Assembly: GCA_035582835.1 (NCBI GenBank)
Contig: JAYKAV010000944.1
Coordinates: 1,405,499 to 1,469,498, forward strand
Origin: Phoebastria nigripes
Lineage: Eukaryota; Chordata; Aves; Procellariiformes; Diomedeidae
Length of the DNA stretch: 64,000 bases
Direction: 5' to 3'
Part shown: piece by piece, positions 36,401 through 49,085 of the stretch
How the letters are laid out: every line of letters begins with the position of its first letter
Position numbering within the stretch: the stretch's first letter is position 1
Notes under the pieces: generated by a model
The model's input: the letters and a program-made list of their open reading frames with translations, nothing else
What the model was told of the DNA's origin: nothing
Database searches by the model: none
Program-made: the position numbers and the translations under genes

Positions 36401-39400
36401 TGCAAAGATCCTTGATGGGATTCAACTGAAAGATTCAGGAACGTAAATTTAGGCCTTAAGATGGTTGTCCTCATGTAAGATGCACTAGAGCAGCCAGGAT
36501 GCCCACATGGGGCTAAAAGGCAAATTAAATACAGGTAACTCATGCCCTTCTGTCTAGCAACTGTGCATTAAGTGGGGATATCCAAAGGCTGACCTAAACC
36601 TGGTGCCTGGATTAGCGTGAGTTGATCTGCTCCTCTGCCTGCATGGACTGGGTCTCCAGTGACTATTATGGGAGCTCAGGCAATCGGAGCCTATGGAGAC
36701 CCCTCCAATGTATGTACCCAGAGCAGGTGTCTGATCCTGCAAGCTGAATCTCTCCCTCCATCCCCTTCTGCCAGCACAGGGAGGCCTCAAACTAAGCAGA
36801 AAGCAAGGTTGCTCTTGCCCATTTTCAGCACAGTATTGTTATCATGGATCTTCACTCAGCGAAGGCTTGGCTTTTTCCCTTTCCTCTTATCCCTCCAGTT
36901 ATACTTGAGAATAGCTGTCTCCACATCAGCTCAAGGCTTGCAAGCCACCAAAGAGCTCAGACCATCACCTACAGTGGTGACCTACTCCCACGGTAGGTCT
37001 GTTTACATGGAAAAAACCCACTGCTGGGTCTTATTTTGAAGCCAGCTCCAAAACCATTTAAATCATGCATGTGTTGGGAGAGGAGCTATGAGGATAAACC
37101 CCGGAGANTGCAGCTGGGCTGTTGCAGATGGTTTAGATCCTGAGAGCCAGGATCCCAGCCATCAGCTCACCCTTTTTCAAGAGAGACAGAGACTGCTGAG
37201 TTTCTGCTGGGGAAGAAAAACACAGTCTGGCACTCAACCCTTGAAAGGTTTCCGGCCCCTGGATTAGATGACCTCAGTATGCCTTTTTCATATCTGCTAC
37301 CACAGATATAGGCCTAACTTGAGCCTGCTGGGAAATTTTGGACAAAACTACTTTCTTTTTTTTTTTAATGGAGAAAGCTAGTTTATTTAGCTTTTTTATT
37401 ATTATTATTATCATCCCACTTTTCTATGGAAATGTACTTGTTTCAGTGAATCCTGTAAAAATTCTCAGTGTTGGACAGAATTTCTGGTCAAAATGATCAC
37501 TTTTCTCATCCTACGGATTTGAAGACTTTTACAGTCCAAATTGGGCATTTAATCCNCAGTTTCTCAGTACAGGGATCAGCTTTTACTCTTTGGACATCTC
37601 ATTTTCATGTTTCTCCATGGCAGTCCAGGGCTAGGTACAAGGGCCTACTCCTTTGCAAATAAATGGCCAGAGAACGGCTTTCCCACCTGAAAACGGTCTC
37701 TGGATTTCAGAGTCCTGCACGAACCCTTTTTTTTGCCTGTCCTGAAATAAAATTAAAAGAAAACGCACACCCTGTCAAAAAGCAGCAGCTCGTATTAGGT
37801 CTCCTATCCCAACAGTCTTGTCGATAGTGTTGTTTTCTCATCTTTCTTGCTTTTTTCCATGTTAGCTGTGGGGGGCAGAGGAACCAACTGACTCCAGTTC
37901 TTCACTCACCTGCAAGACAGGTTGTGGCTTGCTGCTTATGACCAAATGTTAAAGCATCTTGGCTCCCTCCCCCAAACCCCTTGTAGCTCGGTGGTCCTGG
38001 CATCTTGTACAATACCACGTCCTCTGAAGGAGCCACGGAAAGGGAGGACAGCTGTGGCTTGGAGCAAACTGTGGTGTGATCCCAGCTTCTGTCCTCAAGG
38101 ATTAAAAATGGTTCAGACATGAACATTTAAGACACCCTTCCGCTATGCAGTGCTATCCTCAGCTTGCTGTAAGTCAGGCTCTTTTCACCTGCATCCTTTT
38201 CAGTATTCTCAGGCAGCTGGTCCAGTCTCTGTCAAAGTCAATGGAAAGTCTTCTACAGAGCAAAGGTATTGTCGCTTGCAGGCGGTGCCTTTCCATGACC
38301 TCTGCCTGCATATGTGTGAATACAGCATCCATTATGATGCTGTGTAATGCTAGAAGATTTCCATATTATTTATTACGAAATCTGGAATTGCCTNCTTTAT
38401 GGAAAACAGGCTGACTTAAAAAGCTGACTTCATTTTGGAAGTGATCAGCTTGGCATGCCTTAAAAACATCTTGTTGTGATACAGCACCAAACACATTCTC
38501 CTGCCCTGAGATGAAATTGTAAAGTGGCTGGAGTCAAATCTCCCCAAAGCCATTACTGAAAGTCTTGGCCCATCTCAAGAAATTGATTTTCCTGAAGGAG
38601 ACACCTCCCGGTCTGAGCATCTCCACCACCAGCCTCCTGAGAGCAGCTGCAACCAGAAATCCACTTTTTGGTACACCAAATAGTGGCTAGCAGAAATCCT
38701 CCATGCAGCAATCATTGCCACTAAAAATACACCCTCCTGAAAGCCGGTTTGCAAGTATGACGATGTCCTACCTGAAGGCAAGCAAGTTGAAAGGTNCAGG
38801 TTGTTTCGGTTTGTTTTGCTTTTCAGGGAGGGAAAGGAGTTTCATTTTCAATCAATATCTTTATGTCAAAGTTTGGAGTCGAAAAGACAACTTGTGGCTC
38901 GAATCAATTTGAAACTGTCCTGAGAGAAAAGGAAATTTTGCAGCCAAAGAAATTTTAAATCAGGTGTGTTTGTTTTATAAATTTATTTTGAAGAAACACA
39001 ATGACTCTCAGAATGCGTCCTTTCATGGGTGCAGAAGGGCAGATACGTTCTTTGGAGATATTGCTGCTGAATTTCCCTTTTGTGGACTGACACATTCCTT
39101 CCCCATCGTGCCAAGAGCCATGGGGGTCATGATGGAACAGGACAGCTACAACATCAGTTTGGGTACCAGGGGTTGTTCCCATCACCCCAACAGGAATATC
39201 ATGCTCTCCTTCCTGCGCTGCCAACGGGAAAGGGTCCCAAAGCTGGAGGTCCTGGCACAGAAGGAGACCGGGGTGAGCATATAAAAGGGGGGAAATTAGG
39301 ATGGAGAGAGCAAGGGGAGAGGTGAGCTGTATCGATTGGTGTGTGAAAGGCCTCCCGGGAGCCCCGTTGCTGAGAGACAGCCCTGGGAGATGCAAGGCTG

Positions 39401-40530
39401 GAATTAATAACTGCTCCATTGGGGCCCTGTTTGCTCTCCTTGCCCAGAGCCAGAGGACTTTGGTCGCAGCTTATCACCCAGCCGAAGCCCCAGGAATGCA
39501 GTCACAGGCAAATGTGCATGTTCACACGACATCTATTAATCAAACGGCTCCCCCACCCTTTAACCCTTTGCAGGTCAGGGAGGGAGGAGGAGGTGAGCAT
39601 AGCTCTGCTTTGTCTAAAATCAGGGTCCTGGGAGTCTCTTTAGAGCAACTGGAGATAGGGGTAAGTCTCCTGTGAACTTCGTTAAGATACCACCCCCCTG
39701 CTCTGCCTCCAAGGGCTTTTCTAAAATGATATCCCCCACCCCCTTCAAAATGCTTAGGGAATTGTTTTTTGTACCTGCATCTGAAGACATCCCCTTTCAG
39801 TGGCAGCTAAGCATCTAACCGCCTTAAAGCGCCTTGAAAATTCCGATCATCGGCCCTGAAAAATTATCAAAAACTTTTCTTCCTCTTCACCCTGTTTTAA
39901 ATTTCAGGTGCTGTTTGCATTCACACCGTGATGGTTGTTCTTACAGCTTCCCCAAGCAGCCTGTGGCTACGGTTCCTCTGCTGCTGTACACATCCGTAAC
40001 GGGACGATCTCCACTCTGAACAGCACAGAGCTAATCAGACACGCTCTTTCTCCCCAGCTTTCACCTGGGAACACAAAACACCACAGGGCTCTGCTGCAGC
40101 CTACAGCAGGCAGGATTTACACCACCTTGGTGTCTCCATGGCAAAACCAGCCACCCTCTTGCCCGACAGTTGAGTGTTTTAGTCTCAGCAGTGTGCAGCA
40201 GAGTGTGTTCCTGCCTTGAAACAGGAGGTTGAGGAAGATTTTCAGGCTCTCGACCTGTTAGCAGTTACTTCGCCAGCTAAATTAGCCAGAGAGTCTCTGT
40301 AGGCCCTCCATAGTGAAGGAAGAGACAGCGGCAGCTCCTGAGGGCAATTTAGCACACCAAAGTTAGGCTCCTGCTCTGTATCATCCCCTGGAAGACCCTG
40401 ATAACAGAGAGACCCCAGGAGAACATTACCTGCGAAATTAAATGTTGCAACCTGGCCAGGATGCACATCGCATCATTGATTACCCCGAGATGTCACCTCA
40501 CCCTTGCCAACACCTCAAAATCCAGAAGGG
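33426..40530. other. Intergenic sequence with AT-rich elements, no gene recognised
   Basis: 33480-33830 is GC-rich, with several chance open frames in both strands. AT-rich elements of the AAATTT type lie at about 34640-34830 and 37330-37560; the latter contains a TTATTA microsatellite at about 37396-37411. A forkhead-rich AT block occurs at 38950-39000. No exon or RNA gene could be supported. Confidence 0.45.
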
Positions 40531-40557
40531 TTGTTGATCCACAGGCTGGATCAACAA
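40531..40557. repeat. Hairpin, 11-bp perfect stem with 5-base loop
   Basis: TTGTTGATCCA (40531-40541) and TGGATCAACAA (40547-40557) are exact reverse complements separated by CAGGC. It is too short for a microRNA precursor. No T-run follows, so it is not a polymerase III terminator structure. Confidence 0.8.
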
Positions 40558-40614
40558 AAGTCAATCACACACAGACAGACACCAAAGAGACCCTTCAGGA
40601 AGGCACCAGGGATG

Positions 40615-40785
40615 TTCCAGTGCTGCAAGGTACAAGTGAGCCTGGGAAATGTCAGCTGGGCATTAGAAGATGGCTCCTAACCTACAGAGGAGTGAAGAGC
40701 TGGGATGGACTCCCAGGAGGAGCAGATGGGACAAGAAGCCCACCCAACCTAGAGGTGGAATCTGAGCAGGTTCTGGTGTGGTGAC
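40615..40785 (+). repeat. Possible old LINE fragment (L2/CR1 group)
   Basis: The wording ggatggactcccaggaggag, agaagcccacccaaccta and ggtggaatctgagcaggt resembles the 3' coding end of an ancient amniote LINE ('gaatggactcccaagaggag ... aaggtggagct'). Weak match, from memory. Confidence 0.3.
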
Positions 40786-41879
40786 CCAGAGCAGAGGCTG
40801 ATGCTGCTCCTCCCTGTCCTCTGTTCCCTGTTCCTGGATAAACAGTGCCCAGCGATAAGGTGCCCATTTGTAAAAGGGGTGGGGACTGAGCAGCCTCAAG
40901 AAATGTGGTCAGTTCCCCATCACCCAAAGTTTTTCACCCAGATTGGCATCTCCTCCCCCAACGCCACCACCAGCAGCCGTGGGTTCATGTTGGGTGACAG
41001 GGTGAGGCTGTGGCTTTTGCCACAGGCCAGATCGGACTGGATGACAGGGTGGATGACTTTTAGCCTTCCCGCAGCAGGAAGGAAGAAGGACAGATTTTTG
41101 TGCATCATGTCTTGAGAAGTCTGTAGCCCTGGATCCTGTCCTGTCTACCTTGTGTCAAGAGGAGGAGCATGAGCTGAAGAAGGGGCTTGAATGAAGACAG
41201 AAGGCATCACCCCAGAGGTGGGATTTGGGGTATTTTTACCTGCATTTGTGTTCTTAGCCTAATTCATGAAATCTCCCAGGCTTGGCTCCCAGGCTCTCAC
41301 AAGCCAAAGATGCTAGGACAACAGCCTCCTTGTCATCAGGGCAGGTTTCACCTGTTAAGGACAGTGATGGAGACAAAGGACATTGTTATTAGCTGGCATT
41401 TTTAGGCATGTAAAATTTGGGGTTCTTCTAGCTGTCAAAGATTCAAGCACATCTTTTGGTGTTGAATCAGTTAATTTCTGAAGCATCACCACACCCCAGT
41501 CTCTGTTTTGAGCCTTGAAAAAGTCCCTCTCAGATCCGACAGTTCCTAAAAACCTGGATTCCTTTTGAATGAAACTAACCTAAAAGATGCACTACAGCTG
41601 CTAATGGGTCTTTTTGTCTATGGGACCTGCGCAGGGTTGGCCCAGAGTAAACCCCTGCTGAAATGTGTGCAGTTTGGACATCACGAGCTAAAGACCACCC
41701 GTTTGGCTACGTTGACCTGCTCCTACATGGCCACCCCACTGGCCGATGTAGTCTTTCTTCTTGCTCTTCCACAACCTANTGCATAGGACTTGCCACATAT
41801 CTGTGCAGCACCCAAAGCAAAGGGACCCAATGGGGCCCGAGCATGAAAGACAAGCACTAATAAGGACTAACCATATTAC
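40786..41879. other. Intergenic sequence, nothing recognised
   Basis: No gene, RNA or repeat family could be supported. Confidence 0.5.
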
Positions 41880-42440
41880 AGGATCCCGTTCCTTATTCCT
41901 GATGAATTAATGCACAGAGAGAAAGAGATATGAACAGAAAAAATGCATTATTAATGCTGCAGTCTAATGAACCTCCAGCAAACCTCTTATTAAGAAAGGG
42001 AAGGGGAAAAAAAAATCATCAAGCAATTTGACACTTCTACCTGTAAATAATTATTCATCCAAACCCTAGCGATAAGCACATGATGCTGTCCATGCAGATT
42101 AGGACCCTGCCAAAGAAGAAAACCCTCCTTGGCTTCTCTTTTCCCATCAAAGGCCGTATTGTTCCCAAAGAGTTAACAGCAAAGCAGGTCTGCAATTACC
42201 TGGGAATAATGGGGTGTGATTGGGGCACTAAAGAGTTGGAATTGATTTTTTTTTCAAGCTTTCAGCTCTAGAAGCCCCTCCCTGACTTCCTGGTAACTCA
42301 TGACCAGCAGGGTCAATAGAGCAGAAATCCTTCTAAAGGGCCAATCTGTATTTGAATTATTTAAACAATGTAGTACAGCCAAGTTAAATGGGGCTTATCA
42401 AACGTTACACCTCTTAAAGCACAATTGGAGACAGAAGGAT
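41880..42440. promoter_or_regulatory. AT-rich candidate conserved non-coding block
   Basis: The block is rich in homeodomain-type TAAT cores (gaattaatgc, ttattaatgc, tctaatgaac, aataattattcat, caatttg) with a CGATAAGC word at 42071-42078 and ttatcaaacg at about 42397. It has no repeat signature. Conservation cannot be judged from a single genome. Confidence 0.2.
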
Positions 42441-43499
42441 ATTAACTGCTGAATGCTCCACTGCTGGCCTGGAGAGGAGAGACAAGAAAAAAGTGGGGAG
42501 AAAGAANAAAAAAAAGGGCAGCCAAGGCAGGCTGGTTAGTACAAGGGGAGGAGCAGGTGTCCACTCCGTGGTCTGGCCAGAGATAGTCTCTTCTTCCTTT
42601 TGGAGACCCTCCATGCTTACCCAAACCAGGGTTGGCTTTACCATCCTGACCCAAGGGAATTAAAAACTCAGACTTGGGGTGTTTGAGTGCTTAATCTGCA
42701 TCATCTACCCCCCAGGATGAGAGCAGCTGGGGATACGGCGCTAGAGGATACAGGTCTTTTCTTCGCCTTTCCTGAAGGAAATGCGGGTGGAGGTTGTTTC
42801 CATGTCACGATAGGCTGCGGGTTATTATCCCCNTGCACAGCTTGGGACGTGCACTTTGCCCAGAAAGGGCTGAGACATGGAGCCGTCTGCAGGGCGCAGT
42901 GGAAAAAGGAACAGGAAGCTAAAAACCNTAATAATAGTAGGATTTTCCTCCAAATTTGAGAGCCAAACAAAAAACTCTCAAATGAGAGGGGCTAAGGACA
43001 ACTAGGGAAAGTCCAGCTTGCCAAGCAGCCCCAAAAGACAGCTGCAAGTATTTTCTCCCATAAAAGCATTGAGCTTGCTTAGGTTTGGGAGCCAGGAATT
43101 TGTCCAGGAAAACAGCTCTTGATTTTTTTACAAAGGTGAAAGCAAACAAGAATCTACCTGGACTTTTTTCTGGCCATTCATCCTGCTTTACCCCAACTCT
43201 TTCTTGGTGTTTCAGCTGACCGGCTGTGCATCAGGAAGCTCGGAGGGTCCCTGGTGGGATGTGGGGCGAGGGTAAATAGTTCACAGGTAATTCACGCACT
43301 GACATTTTCACATGACTTATTTGACCTGGAGAGAAAACAAATATGTTTCCAAGTAAGAAAGCATGATCTGCCAACAAACTCCAAACAGGTCCCAAAAAAA
43401 GCCTGAATTCACTAGATGATGTATGGAAGGGCGAGAAATAATTCAGCCACATACAACCGTGCAGCGAGNATATAGGGGAAAGGATACAGGGCGAAAAGG

Positions 43500-43720
43500 T
43501 TTGTAAATTAATCATGGACCAAAAATGTATAAATATTGGTTAACTGACCTGCAAAGGTTTTACCAGAAAGCCTTGAGTCTAAAGCAAAGGAGAAAAGAGG
43601 GAAAAGTGCAAATTAACAGTGCTGTCTTAATGACCCACGTTCCTTCATTAATATAGCTACTGTGCTGCCTCTGAGCTAATTAACCCTGTTAATTAATGGG
43701 GATTCAGGCTGTTTTCTCTG
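43500..43720. promoter_or_regulatory. AT-rich candidate conserved non-coding block
   Basis: There are dense TAAT/ATTA cores, including gtaaattaatcatgg, gcaaattaacag, cattaatatagc, gctaattaaccc and gttaattaatgg, within about 200 bases. No repeat family or exon signal is seen. Confidence 0.25.
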
Positions 43721-43973
43721 TGCTGTGTGCACGGAGGTACCAGCTCCCCAAGAGCTGATTTTTTGGCAGGGGTCTTTGCCCATCCCTGAGCTGAGCTGCT
43801 GTGCCCAGGCTGAACCTCCAGCCCGATGGCAGCAGGTCGGGGACGTGCAGTCAGCCAGAACTGGCCAGGAAAACCCAGAGGGAAACATTTCCTGCTGTAA
43901 AAGGCTGTCCCATCCAAACTGGAACATGTCAGGAGACGTTGCTGAATTCAGTGAGGTTGTGTATTTTTTTCAT

Positions 43974-43994
43974 AAAAAAAAAAAAAAAAAAAAA
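43974..43994. repeat. Poly-A tract of 21 bases
   Basis: Uninterrupted A21 followed by G and A5. No retroposon body or target-site duplication is recognisable upstream, so it is treated as a simple homopolymer. Confidence 0.9.
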
Positions 43995-45161
43995 GAAAAA
44001 TAATGAGGGGAAGGAGAGGAAAGTTTTCCTGACTCTGTTCCATCCTTTTTATCAGAAGTTAGGAATATAAGAAGGTGCCTCGCAGCTCAAATCCAGCCCA
44101 GTGCTATCTCAGTATTTGACATTATTTGTCATTTGGGGAAGAATTTCAAAATGTTTAGATTTCATTACGGTTCAAAATGAAGCCCCAAACTCAACCCTTC
44201 CTCCCCCTCCTCACCAAGCGGCGTTGCCATCCTTCCCCAACCGTGCTTTTAGGACCATCATTTGCTGCAAAACCAAACCGGTTTTTGGGCCAATGTCTGT
44301 AACCTCCAGCTCAAACAAAACCNGGTGCTGGGTTTGCTCACTCGGCCGTGACAGATCCAGCCCCAGGCACCCTCTGCCTCCCCGTACACGGGGGGGGTCC
44401 TGTCCCCACCGGCTCTGGACGTCACATCTCCAATGGGTTCTTCCACCTTGAACGCCGGACGTCTCGGCGAAGGTCACCATCGCCAGCAGCCCCTGCTTTC
44501 GCACGCTTCTTTCCCACCCTGCGGCACCGGGCGACGTTGGAAGGGGATGGGATGATCACAATATTGAGAAAGCTCAACCCAAGCAAATGGAGGATTTATA
44601 AACTCCTGGCCTAGCCCGCAGGCTGCAAGGTCGCCCCTTATCTGAGTTTGCAGAGGGTTTGCAAAGTGCTGGCAGCCCTCCAAATATGTTTGGGAGTTTT
44701 TACTCTAACCTAAGGCTGCCGGACTCCCACATTTGACATTTTCCAAGTGCTGTTAAGCAGCGACCGGGAACAATGTGTGATTATAACAGCCGGCTGGGAT
44801 AGGGAAAGCCGCGAGCTGAGGCTTTTCAAGAGCCGTAGCAAGTGTGAAGGCTCAGCAGCCTGGCTGCCTGCCCCGCAGGAGCCGTCTTCATCGGGGATGC
44901 TGCAGGGTGGAGGGAGGTGCCGGGCAAAGCCAGTGCTCTCCCCTTGAAAGCCTTTCAATCGTGGCCCAAAGGTGGAATAATGAGGTTTTGCAAAGGGAAG
45001 AAGTTGGGGTACCTTTATCAGAGCTGCTCTGGGAGCATCCCTGCCTGGTTGTCTCTGCTTTGCCTGCAGATACCCCGTAGGCTGTACCGTCACGGTGCAA
45101 GACCCTGCAAGGGATCCCATGCACTGCTCTTTGCCAAAGCCATGGGGTCTGGGCTGCCACC

Positions 45162-45268
45162 CCCATTTCACAAAGAAACGAGACAAAAAGGAGCTATACG
45201 GATGATTCAGAGTCAGTAAAGGAGCTTGTGGACTTGAACCCGGGTTTATCAAGGTCTGCATTAACCCC
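45162..45268 (-). repeat. MIR-like SINE, minus orientation, with tRNA-type B box
   Basis: On the plus strand, cccatttcacaaagaaacga is followed by attcagagtcagtaaaggag and gtggacttgaacccgggttt. This is the reverse complement of MIR, where 'gggttcaagtcc' is the polymerase III B-box region inherited from tRNA and 'tttctttgtgaaatggg' the conserved core end. An overlapping 183-codon minus-strand open frame (45261-44710) starts inside this SINE and is probably chance. Confidence 0.65.
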
Positions 45269-45274
45269 CGAATA

Positions 45275-45420
45275 GACTATTCTTCCCCTTTGTGCCTTAA
45301 TTAATCCATCAGCCAGCAAGGGCTAACCACAGTTAAAGAGCTGCATTCATTAATGGATGTGCTCAATATTGCACAATAATTTAAATGAGCTGAGGTGCCC
45401 TAATTCTTAGCTGGGAATAT
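45275..45420. promoter_or_regulatory. AT-rich candidate conserved non-coding block
   Basis: Contains ccttaattaatccatc, gcattcattaatggatg, caatattgcacaataattt and aaatgag in 130 bases, with an incomplete inverted symmetry around ATTAAT words. No exon or repeat signature is present. Confidence 0.25.
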
Positions 45421-46019
45421 TTCTGTTATTTGGTGGAAAAAAGAGGAAGAGAGGAAATCCACGCTGAAGGCAGATAAAAATATAAACTCACTCATTGTTT
45501 TATTTCCCCTTTTTCTTCCTTTTATCTGGCTGGAAAACTGACTGTGCAGGACAGGGAGNAAAAGAAAACAAAAGAAAGAGGAAGGAAAAACAAAAAACAA
45601 AAGTGTTGTTTTTCCTTCTTTCTTTCTCAAGAAAACAAGTCCAGAAAATTTCTTCCAAAATACAGGTTTTCACCCAACACCTGCCCCCACTTAAAAAATA
45701 TATTTTTGAGATGGGAAAAGGTGAAAGGAGAGGAATGGCTGAGGAGAAGCGGGATGTGCTTGAATACAAATTGGATTGGAAGTGCAAAGGGGGTTATTAG
45801 TCAGATAGCGAGGATTATTTACATCTCGACCACCTATACAACCACGCGTGCGACCGCCTAAATGAAACGTTGGCTTAATCATCCTGGTCAAAGTCCCCTG
45901 TCTACAAGCAAGGTTTGTTGTACTGTGGATTAACAGGGGGAAAAAAATTAAGGGATTCTATATACACAGTTTTTCTGGCTTTAGTTAGAAACCCCAAGGT
46001 CAGGGCAAAGCTCTGATTT

Positions 46020-46160
46020 CAAACAACTGTATTTTGAGTGATCCTGTTTATTCCAAGTGTCTGCTGAGGCTTTGACTCCGAGCTATTAATACAAAATAAA
46101 TAATTTTCACACGAGCTATTTTTGCCTCCGTTGCCAGAAAAATAAAGCAAGGCGGCCACA
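46020..46160. promoter_or_regulatory. Candidate conserved non-coding block
   Basis: A repeat-free stretch with gagctattaatacaaaataa, aataattttcacacgagc and ttgcctccgttgccag. The style matches the neighbouring AT-rich blocks. Evidence is compositional only. Confidence 0.2.
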
Positions 46161-48499
46161 GAAACGACACGTGTGAACAGCAGAGAGGGAGCGAGAGGGG
46201 GCCATGGCTGCTGTGTTTTTCTCGGCTGCTGAATGACACAGGGAGCACTGCTGGCGAAGGATGCCGAGCGAGACCGCCTCGGCCAGCACGATGAAGGATG
46301 CTTTTGCGACATATACGGGGTGGTGGGAGACTCCCAGGGCGTGTTAGACCACNAGTTTTATGGCATCTAAATCCACTGTTGTTTGAGAGGGTGTGTGACC
46401 TGCAATAAAGGCAGCTTAGCCCCTGTGAGTGGTAGCGTCGAAAGCTGACCGTTGCAGATCCTGCCGGGCAGATGTGAGCCCAGATGATGCAGATGTGCTG
46501 GCACAAGACCCTGCGGTGGGTTCAGATGCATCCAGAGGACTGTACTTCTGTGGGGCTGGGTGCACATATGTTTTTTGGGAAGCAGCATCTCACCACAGTT
46601 CTGCCAAATAGAGATCCAAGGGATTCCTCGAGGAATCTCATTGCCTGTGGGATGGGACCCATCCAGGCTGGCTGGGATGTGCTTGGATCCACAGCATTTG
46701 GATTCCCAGGGCAAGGGAGCAAGAGGTCAAGAGATAAAAGCAGCAGGTCCCTGCCTGGCTATGTTCCCAGCAGATGCCAGGGATGAGCTGTATTTGCACA
46801 CCTGCGGCCGAGCTCCCTCCCATGCCGATGGTCGTACACTCACAGCCCACTTACCTTCTCCACCAGCTGCTTTTCTGGTCCCCTTTTTGCAGGTGGATGT
46901 CTTGAGCTCACCAGGTCTCTGCATCCGAGTACTGGATTTCGGATCTAGTGATGGAGTGAAATGGGAGGGAGGGAATCATTCCAACAAATGAGGGCCTCAG
47001 TGATGGAAAATAATTCTGCAAAGCCTCTGCAGAGGCCACCTGGCCTCCTTCCCTGGAGTACCTGAAGGACAGCCCTGCTATTTGTCTCCAAGAACCACTT
47101 TACAGTCTCCACCACTTGCTTGTTGTGCACCCTGCACAATAAAGGGGCTTCACTGGGGTTCAGAGGTTCAGAAATGATGGCAGCCTTGGGGAGCATCAGC
47201 AAGGCAAGGAGAAGGCAGCTAGTGAATGTGCAAAGTGATTGCCTCTCAGAATCACAGCCCTTAACCTATATCCATGTCAGGTACTCAAAGCTGCTTGGGG
47301 AAATGGAGATCTCTCCTCTCTGCTAACACCATGGCCCCTCCATCGAAATAAGCACCAGCTGCACCAGGAAAGTCTCTCCCGCCTCNTGTCTCTGCTGGGT
47401 ATGAATCACGGAGGGATGCAGCCTGACCCTGAGGTGTTTTGCATGCTCAGACTCACACAGGCACAAGGAAGGACCTTCAAAGTTGCCGGACAAAGGACCT
47501 GGTGTCNGAGGCTCCCCCGGAGCAGGCAGGGGAGTTGACTGCTGCGGAGATGTGGGAGGCGTTTGCTGGAGTCTGAGAGTCTGCAGGGAGAGCAGGCGGC
47601 TGGAAAACTCTACCTACCATTCACATCTGGGTCCTGCGGTTTTGGTGCTGGTTTTTAAGGATCTATTAAACCATGTATTGATCGATCTAGCTAGCTAGCT
47701 GAAATTATTAGGTTATTAAAAGACATACATTCATTTAAGCTGTAAGATCTCCAAGATGGGGCTGTGTCCTACAGAAGGCGAGCGTTGCAGTGAGGTGTAA
47801 CATTCCTGTTAAACTACTGGGATGTAGAAGAAGCAGACAAGGCTTTAGATACACAGATGTTTCTTAGGGAAAAAAAAATTGAAGATGGGGATTTAAACAC
47901 ATTTATATCAATTCTGGTTCTGGATATCCATCANCTGCAGTTTTCTAGAGGCAGGGGGAGTGTACCAGGGGAAAATCACTACAAGCTCACTTCGGTCTCA
48001 TCTTTTTCCACAGATATCTCCTAACAGCCACTATTTTCAATTTGGAGGAAGGAAGTATAAACACAGTCCATCACTGTCACAAATTATACATTTCAGTTTT
48101 CCATCTTTGGCAAAATCAGGGCTCAGCATACCCCCAGTGCAAAGCACCGGCTTGATTTTACTGTCGCCCTTGGAGACCCCAGGGGCTGAACCACTGTCAT
48201 GTTAATAAGGTCTTGATCTCAAACGGAGCACCTATGCACTCCATAATACAGCTAAATACCAATAAAATCATATGTGTCCTACCCATCGTTCCTGGCGGTG
48301 CTCGGGATCTGCGGTGTCCCAAAGGAAATCCATGAATAACCCAAATCTGAGGTCCCACCGGGACCAAGGCAGGAGAGCAGAGGGGGCCAGCTGGGTTTCC
48401 CAAGCCCTGAGCTGTAGGCATCTATTAACAATTAGCTTTTTGGCTCCACTAAGTGCACTCAGCCTGACTTGGTTTTATTGGCATCACCCATCTCCCAGT
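46161..48499. other. Intergenic sequence, no gene recognised
   Basis: Short AGCT/GATC low-complexity run at about 47679-47700 (tgatcgatctagctagctag). Open frames in 46.4-47.0 kb overlap on both strands and show no domain. Confidence 0.5.
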
Positions 48500-49085
48500 A
48501 AATGTGATAAGAGAGTCTGATTAGCCGCGGAGTTCAGACCGGGCTCTGAGCTAGTCTCCAGCACAGCTGTCTGAAGGCTACTTACCACATGTGCTTTCCA
48601 TGCCACACTTCCAGGCCCAGGAGGGTCTAATGAAGATTGTTCCTGGACCTCATTGTTTACTTTTAGGCAAGCATCAGAATTAAGACCAATTTAGCTGCCC
48701 CTTCTTTTCCTTTTCTTTTTTTCACTGGGCTCAGTCTAAACATGCATCTCAAGAAAGAGACTTTTTTATTGCCAAGACAACGCGTGATAAGGAAAGATCA
48801 TCTGTCTGCGAGAAAATTACTTCTGTGTGGTTCAGAAAGTGGTCCCAAGGGTCTGATTCCTGCACAGGCACAGCCCCTGGAGAACATTAAAGAATTATAA
48901 CCCCTATGATAAGGCACTTTCTTTTATAGTTTTTTATTTCATAGCAATAGTCACAGCTTAAAGATAAGAACAACATACATTTTGTTTAACTAGGCTCTTG
49001 TTCCTTGGTGTGGGGCTCACTGTGAACTGACATCCATCAAACTCTTTTGTGATTTACATGAATACCTGATTCTTCCGATAAGGGA
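48500..49085 (+). promoter_or_regulatory. Cluster of five same-strand GATAAG motifs (candidate enhancer)
   Basis: GATAAG occurs at 48506-48511, 48786-48791, 48908-48913, 48963-48968 and 49077-49082, all on the plus strand. Four have the preferred A/T before the core. At equal base frequencies about 0.3 copies per 580 bases would be expected on both strands together. GATA factors bind WGATAR, and GATA genes are often autoregulated. The segment shows no repeat signature. Confidence 0.3.

Noticed and set aside
38955..39419. 154-codon minus-strand frame
   Set aside because: A plus-strand frame of similar quality overlaps it. Neither has a domain or exon signals.
43974..43994. Poly-A tract as a processed pseudogene tail
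   Set aside because: No gene-like body, poly(A) signal or flanking duplication is visible upstream.
45226..45248. tRNA T-arm-like sequence (gggttcaagtcc on the minus strand)
   Set aside because: No acceptor stem, anticodon arm or A box can be folded around it. It is the B-box relic of a MIR-like SINE.
44710..45261. 183-codon minus-strand open frame
   Set aside because: It starts inside a MIR-like SINE and shows no domain, so a chance frame is more likely.
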